From assembly GCF_042686025.1 (NCBI RefSeq), contig NZ_JBHUOZ010000003.1, forward strand, positions 1,488,001 through 1,552,000: a DNA stretch of 64,000 nucleotides. The letters run 5' to 3'. Positions within the stretch are counted from its first letter, which is position 1, and each line of letters begins with the position of its first letter. This DNA is from Terrimonas rubra. GTDB taxonomy: Bacteria > Bacteroidota > Bacteroidia > Chitinophagales > Chitinophagaceae. The position numbers and the translations under genes are program-made. Below are positions 9,843 to 18,941 of the stretch, piece by piece. The notes below the pieces were generated by a model, which worked only from the letters and a program-made list of their open reading frames with translations, made no database searches and was not told the DNA's origin.

Positions 9843-9886
9843 TAATAAAAGTATGTTACCGGCTTTAGTTCCCTGGTTGGGCTGAT

Positions 9887-9925
9887 CTTGCGACGCTCCG
9901 TTCAGCTGCACCAATGCTATTGAAC
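9887..9925 (+). repeat. Dispersed short intergenic element, copy 1
   Basis: Its core cgacgctccgttcagctgca matches three other intergenic copies (34841, 45431, 49615). The copy has one core change (g for a) and a degenerate right end. It sits between the amino-sugar kinase gene and murQ. It contains no ORF. Confidence 0.7.
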
Positions 9926-10042
9926 AAATAGCGTTGCAAAACTTTGATCCGTTAATGAAAACAACATAGCAATTACCATTAAATAAAATGTATTTCGTTT
10001 AATTTCGCGTTTGCATTTTGCCTTAAGATTAAAAATAGATAT

Positions 10043-10870
10043 ATGCCTTTTGAAAGAATTACAGAACAAGCAAGTGGATACAGGCATCTGGAAAAAATGT
10101 CACTGAACGAGTTGCTTACCAATATCAATAAGGAAGACCAGATCGTTCCGGCCGCCGTACAAAAGGCCATTCCCCAAATTGAAAAGCTATTGGAAGTAGT
10201 AAGTGATAAAATGCTCATGGGAGGCAGGTTGTTTTATATTGGTGCCGGCACCAGTGGCCGCCTGGCTGTTGTAGATGCCAGTGAATGTCCGCCAACCTAC
10301 GGTGTTCCCTACGGATTGGTTATTGCTGTAATTGCAGGTGGCGAAAAAGCCATTACAACGGCTGTAGAATTTGCCGAAGATGATGAAACACAGGGATGGA
10401 AAGATCTTGCTGTGCACAATGTAAACGAAAACGATGTAGTTATAGGTATAGCCGCCAGCGGCACCACACCTTATGTAATAGGTGCATTAAATGAATGCAA
10501 AAAACATGGTATTGCTACCGGCAGTATCTCCTGTAACCCCGATACACCTTTAAGCGCCGCAGCCGACTATCCCATTGAAGTAGTGGTAGGCCCCGAATTT
10601 GTAACGGGCAGTACCCGTATGAAAAGTGGTACGGCACAAAAACTGGTACTGAACATGATCTCTACTTCGGCCATGATACAACTGGGCAGGGTAGAGGATA
10701 ACAAGATGGTGAACATGCAACTGACCAACGACAAACTCGTGGACAGGGGTACCCGCATGTTAATGGAACGTAACCAGCTTACGGATTATGACCAGGCAAA
10801 AGCCTTGCTGTTAAAACATGGCAGTGTTAAAAAAGCAACTGATTTTTTAAAAACATCACCGGTAAACTAA
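10043..10870 (+). CDS. murQ: N-acetylmuramic acid 6-phosphate etherase
   Basis: 275 aa with a SIS sugar-isomerase fold. The signature GAGTSGRLAVVDASECPPT lies at about 68-86 and GIAASGTTPYVIGAL at about 136-150; TGSTRMKSGTAQKL is the conserved C-terminal active-site helix region. The enzyme cleaves the lactyl ether of MurNAc-6-P to GlcNAc-6-P and D-lactate in the cytoplasm. With the upstream kinase it gives a two-step route for recovered cell-wall sugar. The length is usual for the family. No MurP transporter is nearby, so uptake must be encoded elsewhere. Confidence 0.96.
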   Translation: MPFERITEQASGYRHLEKMSLNELLTNINKEDQIVPAAVQKAIPQIEKLLEVVSDKMLMGGRLFYIGAGTSGRLAVVDASECPPTYGVPYGLVIAVIAGGEKAITTAVEFAEDDETQGWKDLAVHNVNENDVVIGIAASGTTPYVIGALNECKKHGIATGSISCNPDTPLSAAADYPIEVVVGPEFVTGSTRMKSGTAQKLVLNMISTSAMIQLGRVEDNKMVNMQLTNDKLVDRGTRMLMERNQLTDYDQAKALLLKHGSVKKATDFLKTSPVN

Positions 10871-10943
10871 CTACCGTAAGTTCATAAAACAGGCGTCCTT
10901 ACTGCATTTCAGAAAAAAATATTCAAAAAAAAATCGCTGAATA

Positions 10944-10951
10944 TAATTTTG
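10944..10951 (+). promoter_or_regulatory. Possible -7 element of the thr operon
   Basis: TAATTTTG fits the Bacteroidota -7 consensus TAnnTTTG. It lies 60 bases before the candidate thr leader ORF. No convincing -33 TTTG/TTG is seen at the usual spacing; the region upstream is A-rich. Confidence 0.35.
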
Positions 10952-11011
10952 GCCTTATCTTGTACACCTATACAAAAAGTGCTGTACAATAATAACCATA
11001 TTATTTCCCTG

Positions 11012-11083
11012 ATGCCGGCAAACGCTCCTGTTGCCGCAACAGCCTCTTTTTCCATTATTACCATTACAACAACAATCCGCTAA
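11012..11083 (+). CDS. Candidate threonine-operon leader peptide (thrL-like)
   Basis: A 23-codon ORF, MPANAPVAATASFSIITITT followed by TIR, ends TAA 103 bases before thrA. Nine of residues 15-22 plus residue 10 are Thr or Ile: the run is ATT ATT ACC ATT ACA ACA ACA ATC. This mirrors the composition of E. coli ThrL, whose Thr and Ile codons control thrABC by ribosome-coupled attenuation. Hairpin ATCCGC/GCGGAT (11075-11090) overlaps the last codons and stop. GTTGCC at 11030 can pair either locally with GCAAC or with GGCAAC at 11114-11119. I cannot identify a classical U-tract terminator, so the mechanism is unproven; the codon run in this exact position is the evidence. Confidence 0.72.
   Translation: MPANAPVAATASFSIITITTTIR
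11028..11042 (+). promoter_or_regulatory. Hairpin inside the thr leader ORF
   Basis: ctgttg-ccg-caacag is a perfect 6-bp stem followed within four bases by a short T-run (ctttttcc). Its left arm can alternatively pair with GGCAAC at 11114-11119 or with cggcaa at 11016-11021. Mutually exclusive pairings of this kind are expected of an attenuator. Confidence 0.45.
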
Positions 11084-11090
11084 CGCGGAT
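11075..11090 (+). promoter_or_regulatory. Hairpin over the leader ORF stop codon
   Basis: A perfect 6-bp stem (11075-11080 with 11085-11090) has the leader TAA in its four-base loop. It is followed by taacttgttt. A ribosome stalled on the preceding Thr codons would affect its formation. Function is inference. Confidence 0.45.
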
Positions 11091-11186
11091 TAACTTGTTT
11101 ATATCACCCCCTGGGCAACGGCCGCATAAAATAGTAGACTACTATTGGCATTTCACAATCCTTTCAGGCACATTTATAAAATTAAC

Positions 11187-13646
11187 ATGATACAGGTTTT
11201 AAAATTTGGTGGCACTTCCGTAGCCAATGCAGAAAATATAAATAAGGTAATCAGCATCGTCAATAACAAGCACCTTTCTGCAAATAACGGAACAACTATT
11301 GTCGTAGTATCGGCCTTAGGTGGTATAACAGACTTACTATTAACCGCCGCACAACTGGCATCTGCCGGCGATGAAACCTATAAGGAAAAGCTGTCCCTTA
11401 TCGAACAACGTCATATGGAGGCAGTAAAACAACTGATACCCGTTGTTAGTCAAAGCAGTTTATTAAGCCTGGTAAAAAAGGCCTGCAACGAAATTGAAGA
11501 CATTTGTAACGGCATCTTTTTACTGAAAGAATTTACCCCCCGTTCCCGCGACCGCGTGGCCAGTTACGGCGAATGGTTATCTTCTAAAATTATCGTAGCG
11601 GCTTTTAATAAGGAACAGGAAAAAGCGCTCTGGCAGGATGCTAAAGAACTGCTGGTAACCAATTCCAACTTCACCCAGGCACAACTGGATGTAGCAGTTA
11701 CCCATAAAAACATCAGTAACTTTTATAAGGCGCTTCCAGTTCATAGCCTGGTGGTTGTACCCGGCTTTATTGCAGCCAACGCCGAAGGGGTTACCACTAC
11801 CTTAGGCCGTGGTGGCTCCGACTATACTGCCGCTGTTTTTGCAGCAGCCTTACAGGCCGATACCCTGGAAATATGGACAGATGTAAGCGGTATGATGACC
11901 GCAGACCCACGCCTGGCTACCAATGCCCGTATCATCCCGCGTATTTCTTATCATGAAGCCATGGAGCTGTCGCATTTTGGTGCCAAGGTTATCTATCCGC
12001 CAACCATACAACCGGTAATGGCCAAAGGTATTCCCGTATGGATCAAAAATACTTTTGCGCCGGAAGATGAAGGTACCCTGATAGAAGTACATGGTGCGAA
12101 AACCGGTGATATTGTGCGGGGCATCTCCAGCATTAACAATATAGCACTGATCAGCCTGGAAGGTAGCGGCATGGTGGGTATTCCCGGTTTCTCCAAGCGT
12201 TTATTTGAAGCCCTGAGTAATGAACAGATCAATGTGATCCTCATTACCCAGAGTTCATCCGAACACTCCATATCAGTAGCCATTGATGCCAGTATGGCCT
12301 ATAAAGCCAAACAGGCCGTGGATGCGGCTTTTGCCAACGAGATCGCGTTGCAGAAAGTAGAACCCCTCTTCGTTGAAACCGAGCTTTCTATTGCTGCACT
12401 GGTAGGCGAGAACATGAAAAGCCACCCGGGTATCAGCGGCCGTATGTTCAGTGCGCTGGGTAAAAACGGGGTCAATATCAGGGCCATTGCACAGGGCTCT
12501 TCCGAAAAAAATATATCTACCGTTATCGCTACCAAGGATGTTAAAAAAGCGATCAACGTATTACATGAAGAATTCTTTGGTACCAGCTATAAACAGGTAC
12601 ACCTCTTTATAGTAGGTACCGGTAATGTAGGCGCGAAACTGCTGGGACAATTACAGCAGCAGGCACAATATCTTAAAGAAAGAATGCATGTGGTGGTGAA
12701 GGTAATTGGCCTGGCCAACAGCCGTAATATGGTATTCAATGAAAACGGGATTGACCTGCAAAACTGGCAACAGGAATTACAGAATGGCGAAGCATCTGAC
12801 CTGCAGCACTTTGTGTACCAGGTTATCAACCGTAACCTGCGTAACTCCATATTTGTAGATGTAACTGCTAATGATAAAGTAGCAGGTATTTACGACCAGT
12901 TGTTACACAAAACCATATCCGTTGTAGCCTGTAATAAAATTGCCGCTGCTTCGGTGTATAGCAACTATAAAAAGCTAAAACAATTATCAGAAGAATTCCA
13001 TGGCCAATTCCTGTTTGAAACCAATGTAGGTGCCGCCTTGCCTGTAATCGGTACTTTAAACGATCTTACCCGTAGCGGTGATGCCGTGCATAAAATGCAG
13101 GCGGTATTAAGCGGTACACTGAACTTTGTTTTCAATAACTACGATGGCAGCCGTCCTTTTGCCGATGTGGTAAAACAGGCCCAGGACGAAGGTTATACCG
13201 AGCCCGACCCGCGCCTAGACCTCAGCGGCACCGATGTGATGCGTAAAATAATGATCCTGGCCCGTGAAGCCGGCGACCAGATGGAAATGGAAGATATCAC
13301 CAATAATTCCTTCCTGCCCGAATCATGTATGCAGGGATCAGTGGATGATTTTTACAAAGCCATGGCAGCCGAAGAAGCTCATTTCAATAAGCTATACCAG
13401 CAAGCAAAAGCCGCCGGCTGTATTTTAAAATTTGTGGCTTCCTATGAAAATGGGAAGGCATCGGTTGGTTTACAACACATCAAACCGGAGCATGATCTCT
13501 ATCATTTATATGGCAAGGACAATATTGTATTGTTTTATACTGACCGCTACAAAGAACAGCCATTGGTAGTAAAAGGTGCCGGCGCCGGTGCCGAAGTAAC
13601 TGCCAGCGGGGTTTTTGCCGATATTATCCGTGCCACCAAAGCTTAA
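11187..13646 (+). CDS. thrA: Bifunctional aspartokinase / homoserine dehydrogenase
   Basis: 819 aa from the ATG at 11187. An earlier in-frame ATG at 11145 would add 14 residues unlike any ThrA, while MIQVLKFGGTSVAN matches the canonical start. Residues 1-~290 are the aspartokinase (KFGGTS; TTLGRGGSDYTAA). Two ACT regulatory domains follow (ALISLEGSGMVG; AALVGENMK). The C-terminal half is homoserine dehydrogenase, with the Rossmann motif VGTGNVGAKLL, VVACNKIAA and the GTLNFVF segment. It catalyses the first and third steps from aspartate to threonine. It is first of thrA-thrB-thrC and preceded by the candidate leader peptide. ACT domains imply feedback inhibition, probably by threonine. Confidence 0.96.
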   Translation: MIQVLKFGGTSVANAENINKVISIVNNKHLSANNGTTIVVVSALGGITDLLLTAAQLASAGDETYKEKLSLIEQRHMEAVKQLIPVVSQSSLLSLVKKACNEIEDICNGIFLLKEFTPRSRDRVASYGEWLSSKIIVAAFNKEQEKALWQDAKELLVTNSNFTQAQLDVAVTHKNISNFYKALPVHSLVVVPGFIAANAEGVTTTLGRGGSDYTAAVFAAALQADTLEIWTDVSGMMTADPRLATNARIIPRISYHEAMELSHFGAKVIYPPTIQPVMAKGIPVWIKNTFAPEDEGTLIEVHGAKTGDIVRGISSINNIALISLEGSGMVGIPGFSKRLFEALSNEQINVILITQSSSEHSISVAIDASMAYKAKQAVDAAFANEIALQKVEPLFVETELSIAALVGENMKSHPGISGRMFSALGKNGVNIRAIAQGSSEKNISTVIATKDVKKAINVLHEEFFGTSYKQVHLFIVGTGNVGAKLLGQLQQQAQYLKERMHVVVKVIGLANSRNMVFNENGIDLQNWQQELQNGEASDLQHFVYQVINRNLRNSIFVDVTANDKVAGIYDQLLHKTISVVACNKIAAASVYSNYKKLKQLSEEFHGQFLFETNVGAALPVIGTLNDLTRSGDAVHKMQAVLSGTLNFVFNNYDGSRPFADVVKQAQDEGYTEPDPRLDLSGTDVMRKIMILAREAGDQMEMEDITNNSFLPESCMQGSVDDFYKAMAAEEAHFNKLYQQAKAAGCILKFVASYENGKASVGLQHIKPEHDLYHLYGKDNIVLFYTDRYKEQPLVVKGAGAGAEVTASGVFADIIRATKA

Positions 13647-13675
13647 CACCAGGCTCACAAACTAAAAATATACGA

Positions 13676-14623
13676 ATGAAAAATAACGCTTGTATCGTAC
13701 ACTGTCCCGGAACCGTTGCTAACCTGGTTTGTGGCTTTGATATCTTAGGCCTGGCGCTGGAAGCTCCCTATGATATCATGCATGTTCAACTGATCGATGA
13801 ACCGGTTGTACGTATTAAGAACCTGGATGATTATAACCTGCCTACCGACCCTGAAAAAAATGTGGCCGGTGTGGTATTACTGGAAGCTATGAAAAAAACG
13901 GACGGTACCGTTGGTTTTGAAATAGCTATTGACAAACGCATAAAACCCGGCAGCGGCATTGGTTCCAGTGCTGCCAGTGCTGCCGGGGCTGCGGCCGCTG
14001 CTAACTATTTATTAGGTAATATATTTGACAGGGATGAACGCATACAACTGGCCATGCACGGTGAAAAGCTGGCAGCCGGTGTAAAACATGCCGATAATAT
14101 TGCACCCTGCCTGCTGGGCGGTGTTACATTAATACGCAGTATTCATCCTTTGGATGTATTGTCCATTCCCTCACCAGACCTTTATGTAACCGTAGTACAC
14201 CCACAGGTAGAAGTAAAAACCTCCGATGCCCGGCAGATCCTGCGTACCCAGGTGCCTTTAAAGGACGCCATTAAACAATGGGGTAATATAGCAGGACTGG
14301 TAACCGGTTTTTTCCAGAACGACCTGGAACTGATCGGGCGTTCGCTGGAAGATGTGATTGTAGAGCCCATCCGCAGTATCCTGATACCGGGCTTTGATGA
14401 AGTAAAAAAACAAAGCAAAGCCGCCGGCGCACTGGGCGGTGGTATCTCGGGTTCGGGCCCTTCTATCTTTATGCTGAGTGCTGATAAGCTTACAGCCGAT
14501 AAAGTGGCAGCCGTCATGCAGGAAATTTATGAAGGGATTGGCATTGCCCATCACGTATATGTAACTACCATCGGTAAACAGGGGGTTAAAGTAATACCTG
14601 GCGAATTCCCTACTCTGATATAA
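13676..14623 (+). CDS. thrB: Homoserine kinase
   Basis: 315 aa GHMP kinase. It opens with CPGTVANLVCGFDILGLALE and carries the ATP loop PGSGIGSSAASAAGA at about 98-112, plus the C-terminal GGGISGSGPSIF motif at about 255-266. It converts homoserine to O-phosphohomoserine, the substrate of the next gene product. It lies 29 bases after thrA and is clearly co-transcribed. Confidence 0.96.
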   Translation: MKNNACIVHCPGTVANLVCGFDILGLALEAPYDIMHVQLIDEPVVRIKNLDDYNLPTDPEKNVAGVVLLEAMKKTDGTVGFEIAIDKRIKPGSGIGSSAASAAGAAAAANYLLGNIFDRDERIQLAMHGEKLAAGVKHADNIAPCLLGGVTLIRSIHPLDVLSIPSPDLYVTVVHPQVEVKTSDARQILRTQVPLKDAIKQWGNIAGLVTGFFQNDLELIGRSLEDVIVEPIRSILIPGFDEVKKQSKAAGALGGGISGSGPSIFMLSADKLTADKVAAVMQEIYEGIGIAHHVYVTTIGKQGVKVIPGEFPTLI

Positions 14624-14635
14624 AATAAAATAATT

Positions 14636-14690
14636 AGCGAAAATCTGCGCTGCATGATCATCTCCGAAAATCAGCGGGATAAAACTTAAA
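14636..14690 (+). repeat. Word-like repeat in the thrB-thrC gap
   Basis: Contains catctccgaaaatcagcggg, also found inverted at 16000 and direct at 16114 on the other side of thrC, with a related copy near 27345. It lies inside the operon between thrB and thrC and could form RNA structure that tunes thrC. Confidence 0.7.
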
Positions 14691-14699
14691 AACAAAGCC

Positions 14700-15992
14700 T
14701 TGAAATATTATAGTACCAATAAACAATCACCCGCGGTTGATTTTAAACAGGCGGCCATTGCCGGCCAGGCGCCGGATAAGGGATTGTATTTTCCGGAAAA
14801 GTTACCAGCTGTCAGTCCTCACCTGATCAGGGATATCGAATTATTAAGCAATGAATCCATTGCCTGCGAGGTCATCAAACCTTATGTGGGAGATGTTATT
14901 CCGGCTGATATATTACAACAGATCGTGGCAGACACTGTAAACTTTCCTTTACCCATGGTGCCGGTAACCAATACCATCTCTTCGCTGGAATTATTCCACG
15001 GCCCTACATTAGCTTTTAAAGATATCGGTGCCCGTTTTATGAGCCGTTGCCTGGGTTATTTTTTAAAGGATGAAACCAAAAAAGTAACCGTGCTGGTAGC
15101 TACCAGTGGTGATACCGGTGGCGCCGTGGCCAATGGCTTTTACGGTGTAGAAGGAGTGGAGGTCGTCATCCTCTATCCATCGGGCAAAGTAAGCCCGGTA
15201 CAGGAAAAACAATTGACCGGCTTAGGCGGCAATATACATGCGCTGGAAGTGAACGGCAGTTTCGATGATTGCCAGCAACTGGTAAAAGAAGCTTTTGCCG
15301 ATGAAGACCTGCGCAGCAAAGTATTCCTCACTTCAGCCAACTCCATTAATGTTGCCCGCTGGCTACCCCAGCAGTTTTATTATTTCCTTGCCTGGAAGCA
15401 GTGGGCTGATAAAAACAATCCGCCTGTAGTAGCGGTACCCAGCGGCAATTTCGGGAATATCTGTGCGGGTATCCTGGCCAGGCAAACCGGCTTGCCCATA
15501 AAGCATTTTATCGCTGCCTGTAATATAAACGACGTGGTAAGTCCTTACCTGCAAACGGGTAACTGGCAAACCAAAAAGGCCGTTGCAACCTTAAGTAATG
15601 CCATGGATGTGGCCAACCCCAGTAATTTCGTGCGTATCCTGGAAATATTTAACCGGGAGTTCAGTACATTGAGCAACTCCTTATCATCGGCTACGGTAAC
15701 CGATGCGGAAACAGAAGCCACCATCAAAACCGTGTATCAACAAACAGGCTATTTACTCGATCCGCACGGAGCAGTAGGTTACCTGGCATTGGAACAATAC
15801 CTGGCACAACACGGAGGCAAAGGTATATTCCTCGAAACCGCCCACCCGGTTAAATTCCCCGAAGCAGTGGAACGTATTACCGGCAAGCCGGTAGCTATCC
15901 CCGAAGCGGTACAAACAATCATGGATGCACCTAAGAAAAGCGAGTTGATGGAAGTAGCTTACGAAAAGTTAAGGGCTTTCCTGTTGCAATAA
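14700..15992 (+). CDS. thrC: Threonine synthase
   Basis: 430 aa PLP enzyme. HGPTLAFKDIGARFM contains the PLP lysine, ATSGDTGGAVANGF binds the phosphate and VAVPSGNFGNICAG follows. It turns O-phosphohomoserine into threonine. The start is TTG at 14700: MKYYSTNK is the conserved N-terminus of this family and no ATG is available upstream or in the right place, so a weak start may lower its translation relative to thrA and thrB. The gap to thrB holds a repeat also present downstream of this gene. Confidence 0.94.
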   Translation: MKYYSTNKQSPAVDFKQAAIAGQAPDKGLYFPEKLPAVSPHLIRDIELLSNESIACEVIKPYVGDVIPADILQQIVADTVNFPLPMVPVTNTISSLELFHGPTLAFKDIGARFMSRCLGYFLKDETKKVTVLVATSGDTGGAVANGFYGVEGVEVVILYPSGKVSPVQEKQLTGLGGNIHALEVNGSFDDCQQLVKEAFADEDLRSKVFLTSANSINVARWLPQQFYYFLAWKQWADKNNPPVVAVPSGNFGNICAGILARQTGLPIKHFIAACNINDVVSPYLQTGNWQTKKAVATLSNAMDVANPSNFVRILEIFNREFSTLSNSLSSATVTDAETEATIKTVYQQTGYLLDPHGAVGYLALEQYLAQHGGKGIFLETAHPVKFPEAVERITGKPVAIPEAVQTIMDAPKKSELMEVAYEKLRAFLLQ

Positions 15993-15994
15993 AG

Positions 15995-16137
15995 GTAATC
16001 CCGCAGATTTTCGGAGATGATAATACCCGCAGATCAACGCTGATAAGTGAATATTAATAATGTACTATAGTTAATAGTTGTATACTAACACAAAAATCAG
16101 CGTTAATCAGCGAATTCATCTCCGAAAATCTGCAGGA
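15995..16137. repeat. Inverted word-like repeats downstream of thrC
   Basis: cccgcagattttcggagatg at 15999 and catctccgaaaatctgcagg near 16114 are inverted copies about 100 bases apart that could form a long hairpin. Words of the type atcagcg(t)taatcagcg lie between. The same word family occurs at 14636 and 27341. Similar 'aatctgcg/ atcagcg' words are familiar from Bacteroidota intergenic DNA. Confidence 0.75.
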
Positions 16138-16146
16138 AAAAATAAA

Positions 16147-16172
16147 AAAGCCGCTCCAAACGAAGCGGCTTT
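16147..16172. terminator. Bidirectional terminator between thrC and M16 genes
   Basis: aaagccgct (16147-16155) pairs with agcggcttt (16164-16172) around an 8-base loop. An A-run on the left and T's on the right suit both convergent transcripts. Confidence 0.8.
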
Positions 16173-16193
16173 CCATTATGATATTTTACCCCA

Positions 16194-17591
16194 TTAAAAG
16201 GCTTTCTTCTTCGGCTCATCAGTGATCTGCACCTCTGTAACCTTACCATATTTCTCTGCGATCTTTTTTATATCGGCGGCCTTGCCTACCAATACAAACT
16301 GCAGCTTGTCTTTAGGGAAGTATTTTTGAATGATCTCTTTGGCTTTATCTACTGTCAGGTCATCCACATTTTTCTGGAAATTATTGATATACGACTCGTT
16401 GAAATTATACCAGAACATGCTGGTCAGTAAACCCGCCAGTTGCCCGCTGGTCTCGTATTTGGGAGGGAACTGTCCTTTTACATAATTCTTCGCCGAGGTC
16501 AGCATTTGCTCATCCACACCGTTTTTATGTAATTTATCCAGTACTTCCAGGGCTTTGTCAATAGCCGCTTCGGTTGTAGCACCGGCTGTAAAAGTAGAGA
16601 TGGCAAAGGTACCACTGTTCTTCAAAGCACTGAAGCTACTGCCTGCACCATAGGTAAGGCCTGAATTAACCCTCAGTTCATCATTCAGCATCGAAGTAAA
16701 ACGGCCGCCGAATAAGGTATTGATCACATCAATGGCTACAAAGTCAGGATTATTACGGCTTACACCTTTGGCGCCGATCATAAATGTAGTCTCTTTGGCA
16801 TCATTCTTATTCACCAGCAATACATTGGCTTTATCAGCTGTAGCAACCGGGGCCGATGCCAGGTTAGCCGACTGGCTGTTGCCTTTTTTCCAGTTGCTGA
16901 ACAATTTGGTGATCTCCGCCTTCATGTCCTTACTGTTAAAATCACCTACTACGGCAATGGCCGATCCGTTAGGAACATAATTGTCGGCATGAAATTTTTT
17001 CAGGTCACCTGCTTCCAGTGCAGTAACACTACTTACGGTTCCACCGGTGATATTACCATATACATGATCGCCATAAATTAATTTATCAAACTGGTAACCG
17101 ATCACGGAACGGGGGCTTTCTTTTGCCTGTGCCAGCCTGGTAAGACTGCGTTGTTTTTCTTTACCAAACTCGGTGGCATCAAAAGTAGGGTTGGTCAGCA
17201 GCTCATAAATAATATCAAACACCTGCTGTTTATCTTTTGCTGCAAAACGGGCCGACAAACCGGCAGATTCTTTGGAAGCATAGGTGTTCACGCTGGCGCC
17301 CATAAAGTCCAGTGTTTCGTCCATCTTGGCTTTAGGGTATTTCCCCGTGCCATGTTTTAAAGCGGTGGCGGTAAAAGCAGCCAGGCCGGCTTTATCGCCA
17401 TCATAAATAGCGCCGGCAGGTAATACTACCGATACATTGATCATGGGCACTTCATGCTGTTCCATCAGGTAAACCGTTAACCCGTTCTTTAAAGTGAACT
17501 TCTGGTAAGCCGGTAATTTATAATCCTGCGCCATGGTTGCGGTAGCCACCAATAACAGGCAATAACAAATGATATATTGTAAACCTTTCAT
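16194..17591 (-). CDS. M16-family peptidase-like protein lacking the zinc motif
   Basis: 465 aa with a signal peptide (MKGLQYIICYCLLLVATATMAQ). It has the M16 fold: N-terminal FTLKNGLTVYLMEQHEVP and a C-terminal domain with YGAGSSFSALKNSG. Where active members have HxxEH the sequence is AAFTATALKHG, so the zinc ligands are missing. It follows an intact M16 gene by 36 bases in the same direction. Such active/inactive pairs form heterodimers (as in mitochondrial processing peptidase or the PqqF-like pairs), with the degenerate partner aiding substrate binding. It is periplasmic by prediction. Confidence 0.9.
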   Translation of the reverse strand: MKGLQYIICYCLLLVATATMAQDYKLPAYQKFTLKNGLTVYLMEQHEVPMINVSVVLPAGAIYDGDKAGLAAFTATALKHGTGKYPKAKMDETLDFMGASVNTYASKESAGLSARFAAKDKQQVFDIIYELLTNPTFDATEFGKEKQRSLTRLAQAKESPRSVIGYQFDKLIYGDHVYGNITGGTVSSVTALEAGDLKKFHADNYVPNGSAIAVVGDFNSKDMKAEITKLFSNWKKGNSQSANLASAPVATADKANVLLVNKNDAKETTFMIGAKGVSRNNPDFVAIDVINTLFGGRFTSMLNDELRVNSGLTYGAGSSFSALKNSGTFAISTFTAGATTEAAIDKALEVLDKLHKNGVDEQMLTSAKNYVKGQFPPKYETSGQLAGLLTSMFWYNFNESYINNFQKNVDDLTVDKAKEIIQKYFPKDKLQFVLVGKAADIKKIAEKYGKVTEVQITDEPKKKAF

Positions 17592-17627
17592 ACTATTCAG
17601 GTATTATTTTGTTAGAGATAAAAATGA

Positions 17628-18941
17628 TTAATCTTTGGTATTGGCTTTTAGTACGCCAACACTGCGGGTCTGTTTATTGAAATACTTATTGGCCACGCGT
17701 TTAATATCTTCCACTGTTACTTTATTATAATCGGCAGGAGCATCAAACATTTTTTTATAATCACCAAAGAATATTTCATAAGTACCCAGGTTATCGGATT
17801 TACCATTAATGGTTTCTACCTGGCCGTAAAAACCTACCAGCTTGGCATTTTTTACTTTCTCCAGTTCTGCAGCGGTGATACCATCCTTTTTGATCTTTTC
17901 TATCTCCGCGTAAATGGCTTTCTCCAGGTTAGCCACATCCACACCACGGGCAGTTACACCGGCAATACCAAAAGTAGTAGGATCAAGACTTTCGCTGTAA
18001 TTGGCAAACACGGTGGTTGCTAATTGCTGTTCATCTACCAGCGCTTTATACAGGCGGGAAGAACGGCCGCTGCTCAGTATATCACTTAATAAGGTCAGGG
18101 CATAATAGTCTGCATCCAGGGCATTGGGTGCCTTCCAGGCAATATACAGGTAAGGCGTGGTTACATCCTTCTCCATTTCTATCCTGCGTTCGCCGGTTTG
18201 CTCGGGCTCAACCTGGTGAACGGGTGGGGGAGCCGGCTGTGCCGGTATAGGCTCCAGGTATTTTTCTGCCAGGCGTTTTACCTCGGCAAACTTCAGGGCG
18301 CCCGATACTACCACCACGCAGTTATTAGGTGCATAATAGGTTTTAAAATAACGTTCCAGGTCGGCCTGTTTCCAGTTCTTCATATCATCCAGGTAACCGA
18401 TCACAGGCCAGTGATAGGGGTGCTCCTGGAAAGCCACACCACTCACTCCCTCCATCAGCATTCTCCAGGGTGAATTCTCCAGGCCCGTGCTTCTTTCCGA
18501 AATAACCACGCCTCTCTCACTCTCTACCATCTTGGGATCAATGCTCAGGCTGGCAATACGGTCACTCTCCAGGTCAAACATTACTTCTGCGGCAGATGCC
18601 GGGAACCAGTCGGTATAAGCTGTAATATCCTCACGGGTATAGGCATTATTGGCGCCCCCGTTTAATTCCATCACCCGGTCAAACTCTTTAGGGCCGTACT
18701 TCTTAGCGCCATTGAACATCATGTGTTCAAAAAAATGGGATAAGCCGGTAATACCCTGGTATTCGTTGCGGGAACCAACTTTATAAAACAGGTACATATT
18801 GGCATTGGGAATGGAAAAATCTTCCACTACCAAAAATTTCATGCCGTTCTTCAAGGTAAAGCTTTGTACATCGGACACTTTCAGTTGGGCCTGGGTCAGG
18901 CCGCTTACCAAAACGGCCAGCGATAAAAGTATTTTTTTCAT
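17628..18941 (-). CDS. M16-family zinc metallopeptidase (active partner)
   Basis: 437 aa with a signal peptide ending near AQLKV (about residue 19). HFFEH at 69-73 is the inverted zinc motif HxxEH, and SERGVVISER at about 145-154 supplies the distal Glu. FTLKNGMKFLV opens the fold and YLYIAWKAPN starts the second half-domain. It likely degrades peptides in the periplasm together with the inactive partner encoded just downstream. It is upstream gene of the two-gene unit. Confidence 0.94.
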   Translation of the reverse strand: MKKILLSLAVLVSGLTQAQLKVSDVQSFTLKNGMKFLVVEDFSIPNANMYLFYKVGSRNEYQGITGLSHFFEHMMFNGAKKYGPKEFDRVMELNGGANNAYTREDITAYTDWFPASAAEVMFDLESDRIASLSIDPKMVESERGVVISERSTGLENSPWRMLMEGVSGVAFQEHPYHWPVIGYLDDMKNWKQADLERYFKTYYAPNNCVVVVSGALKFAEVKRLAEKYLEPIPAQPAPPPVHQVEPEQTGERRIEMEKDVTTPYLYIAWKAPNALDADYYALTLLSDILSSGRSSRLYKALVDEQQLATTVFANYSESLDPTTFGIAGVTARGVDVANLEKAIYAEIEKIKKDGITAAELEKVKNAKLVGFYGQVETINGKSDNLGTYEIFFGDYKKMFDAPADYNKVTVEDIKRVANKYFNKQTRSVGVLKANTKD

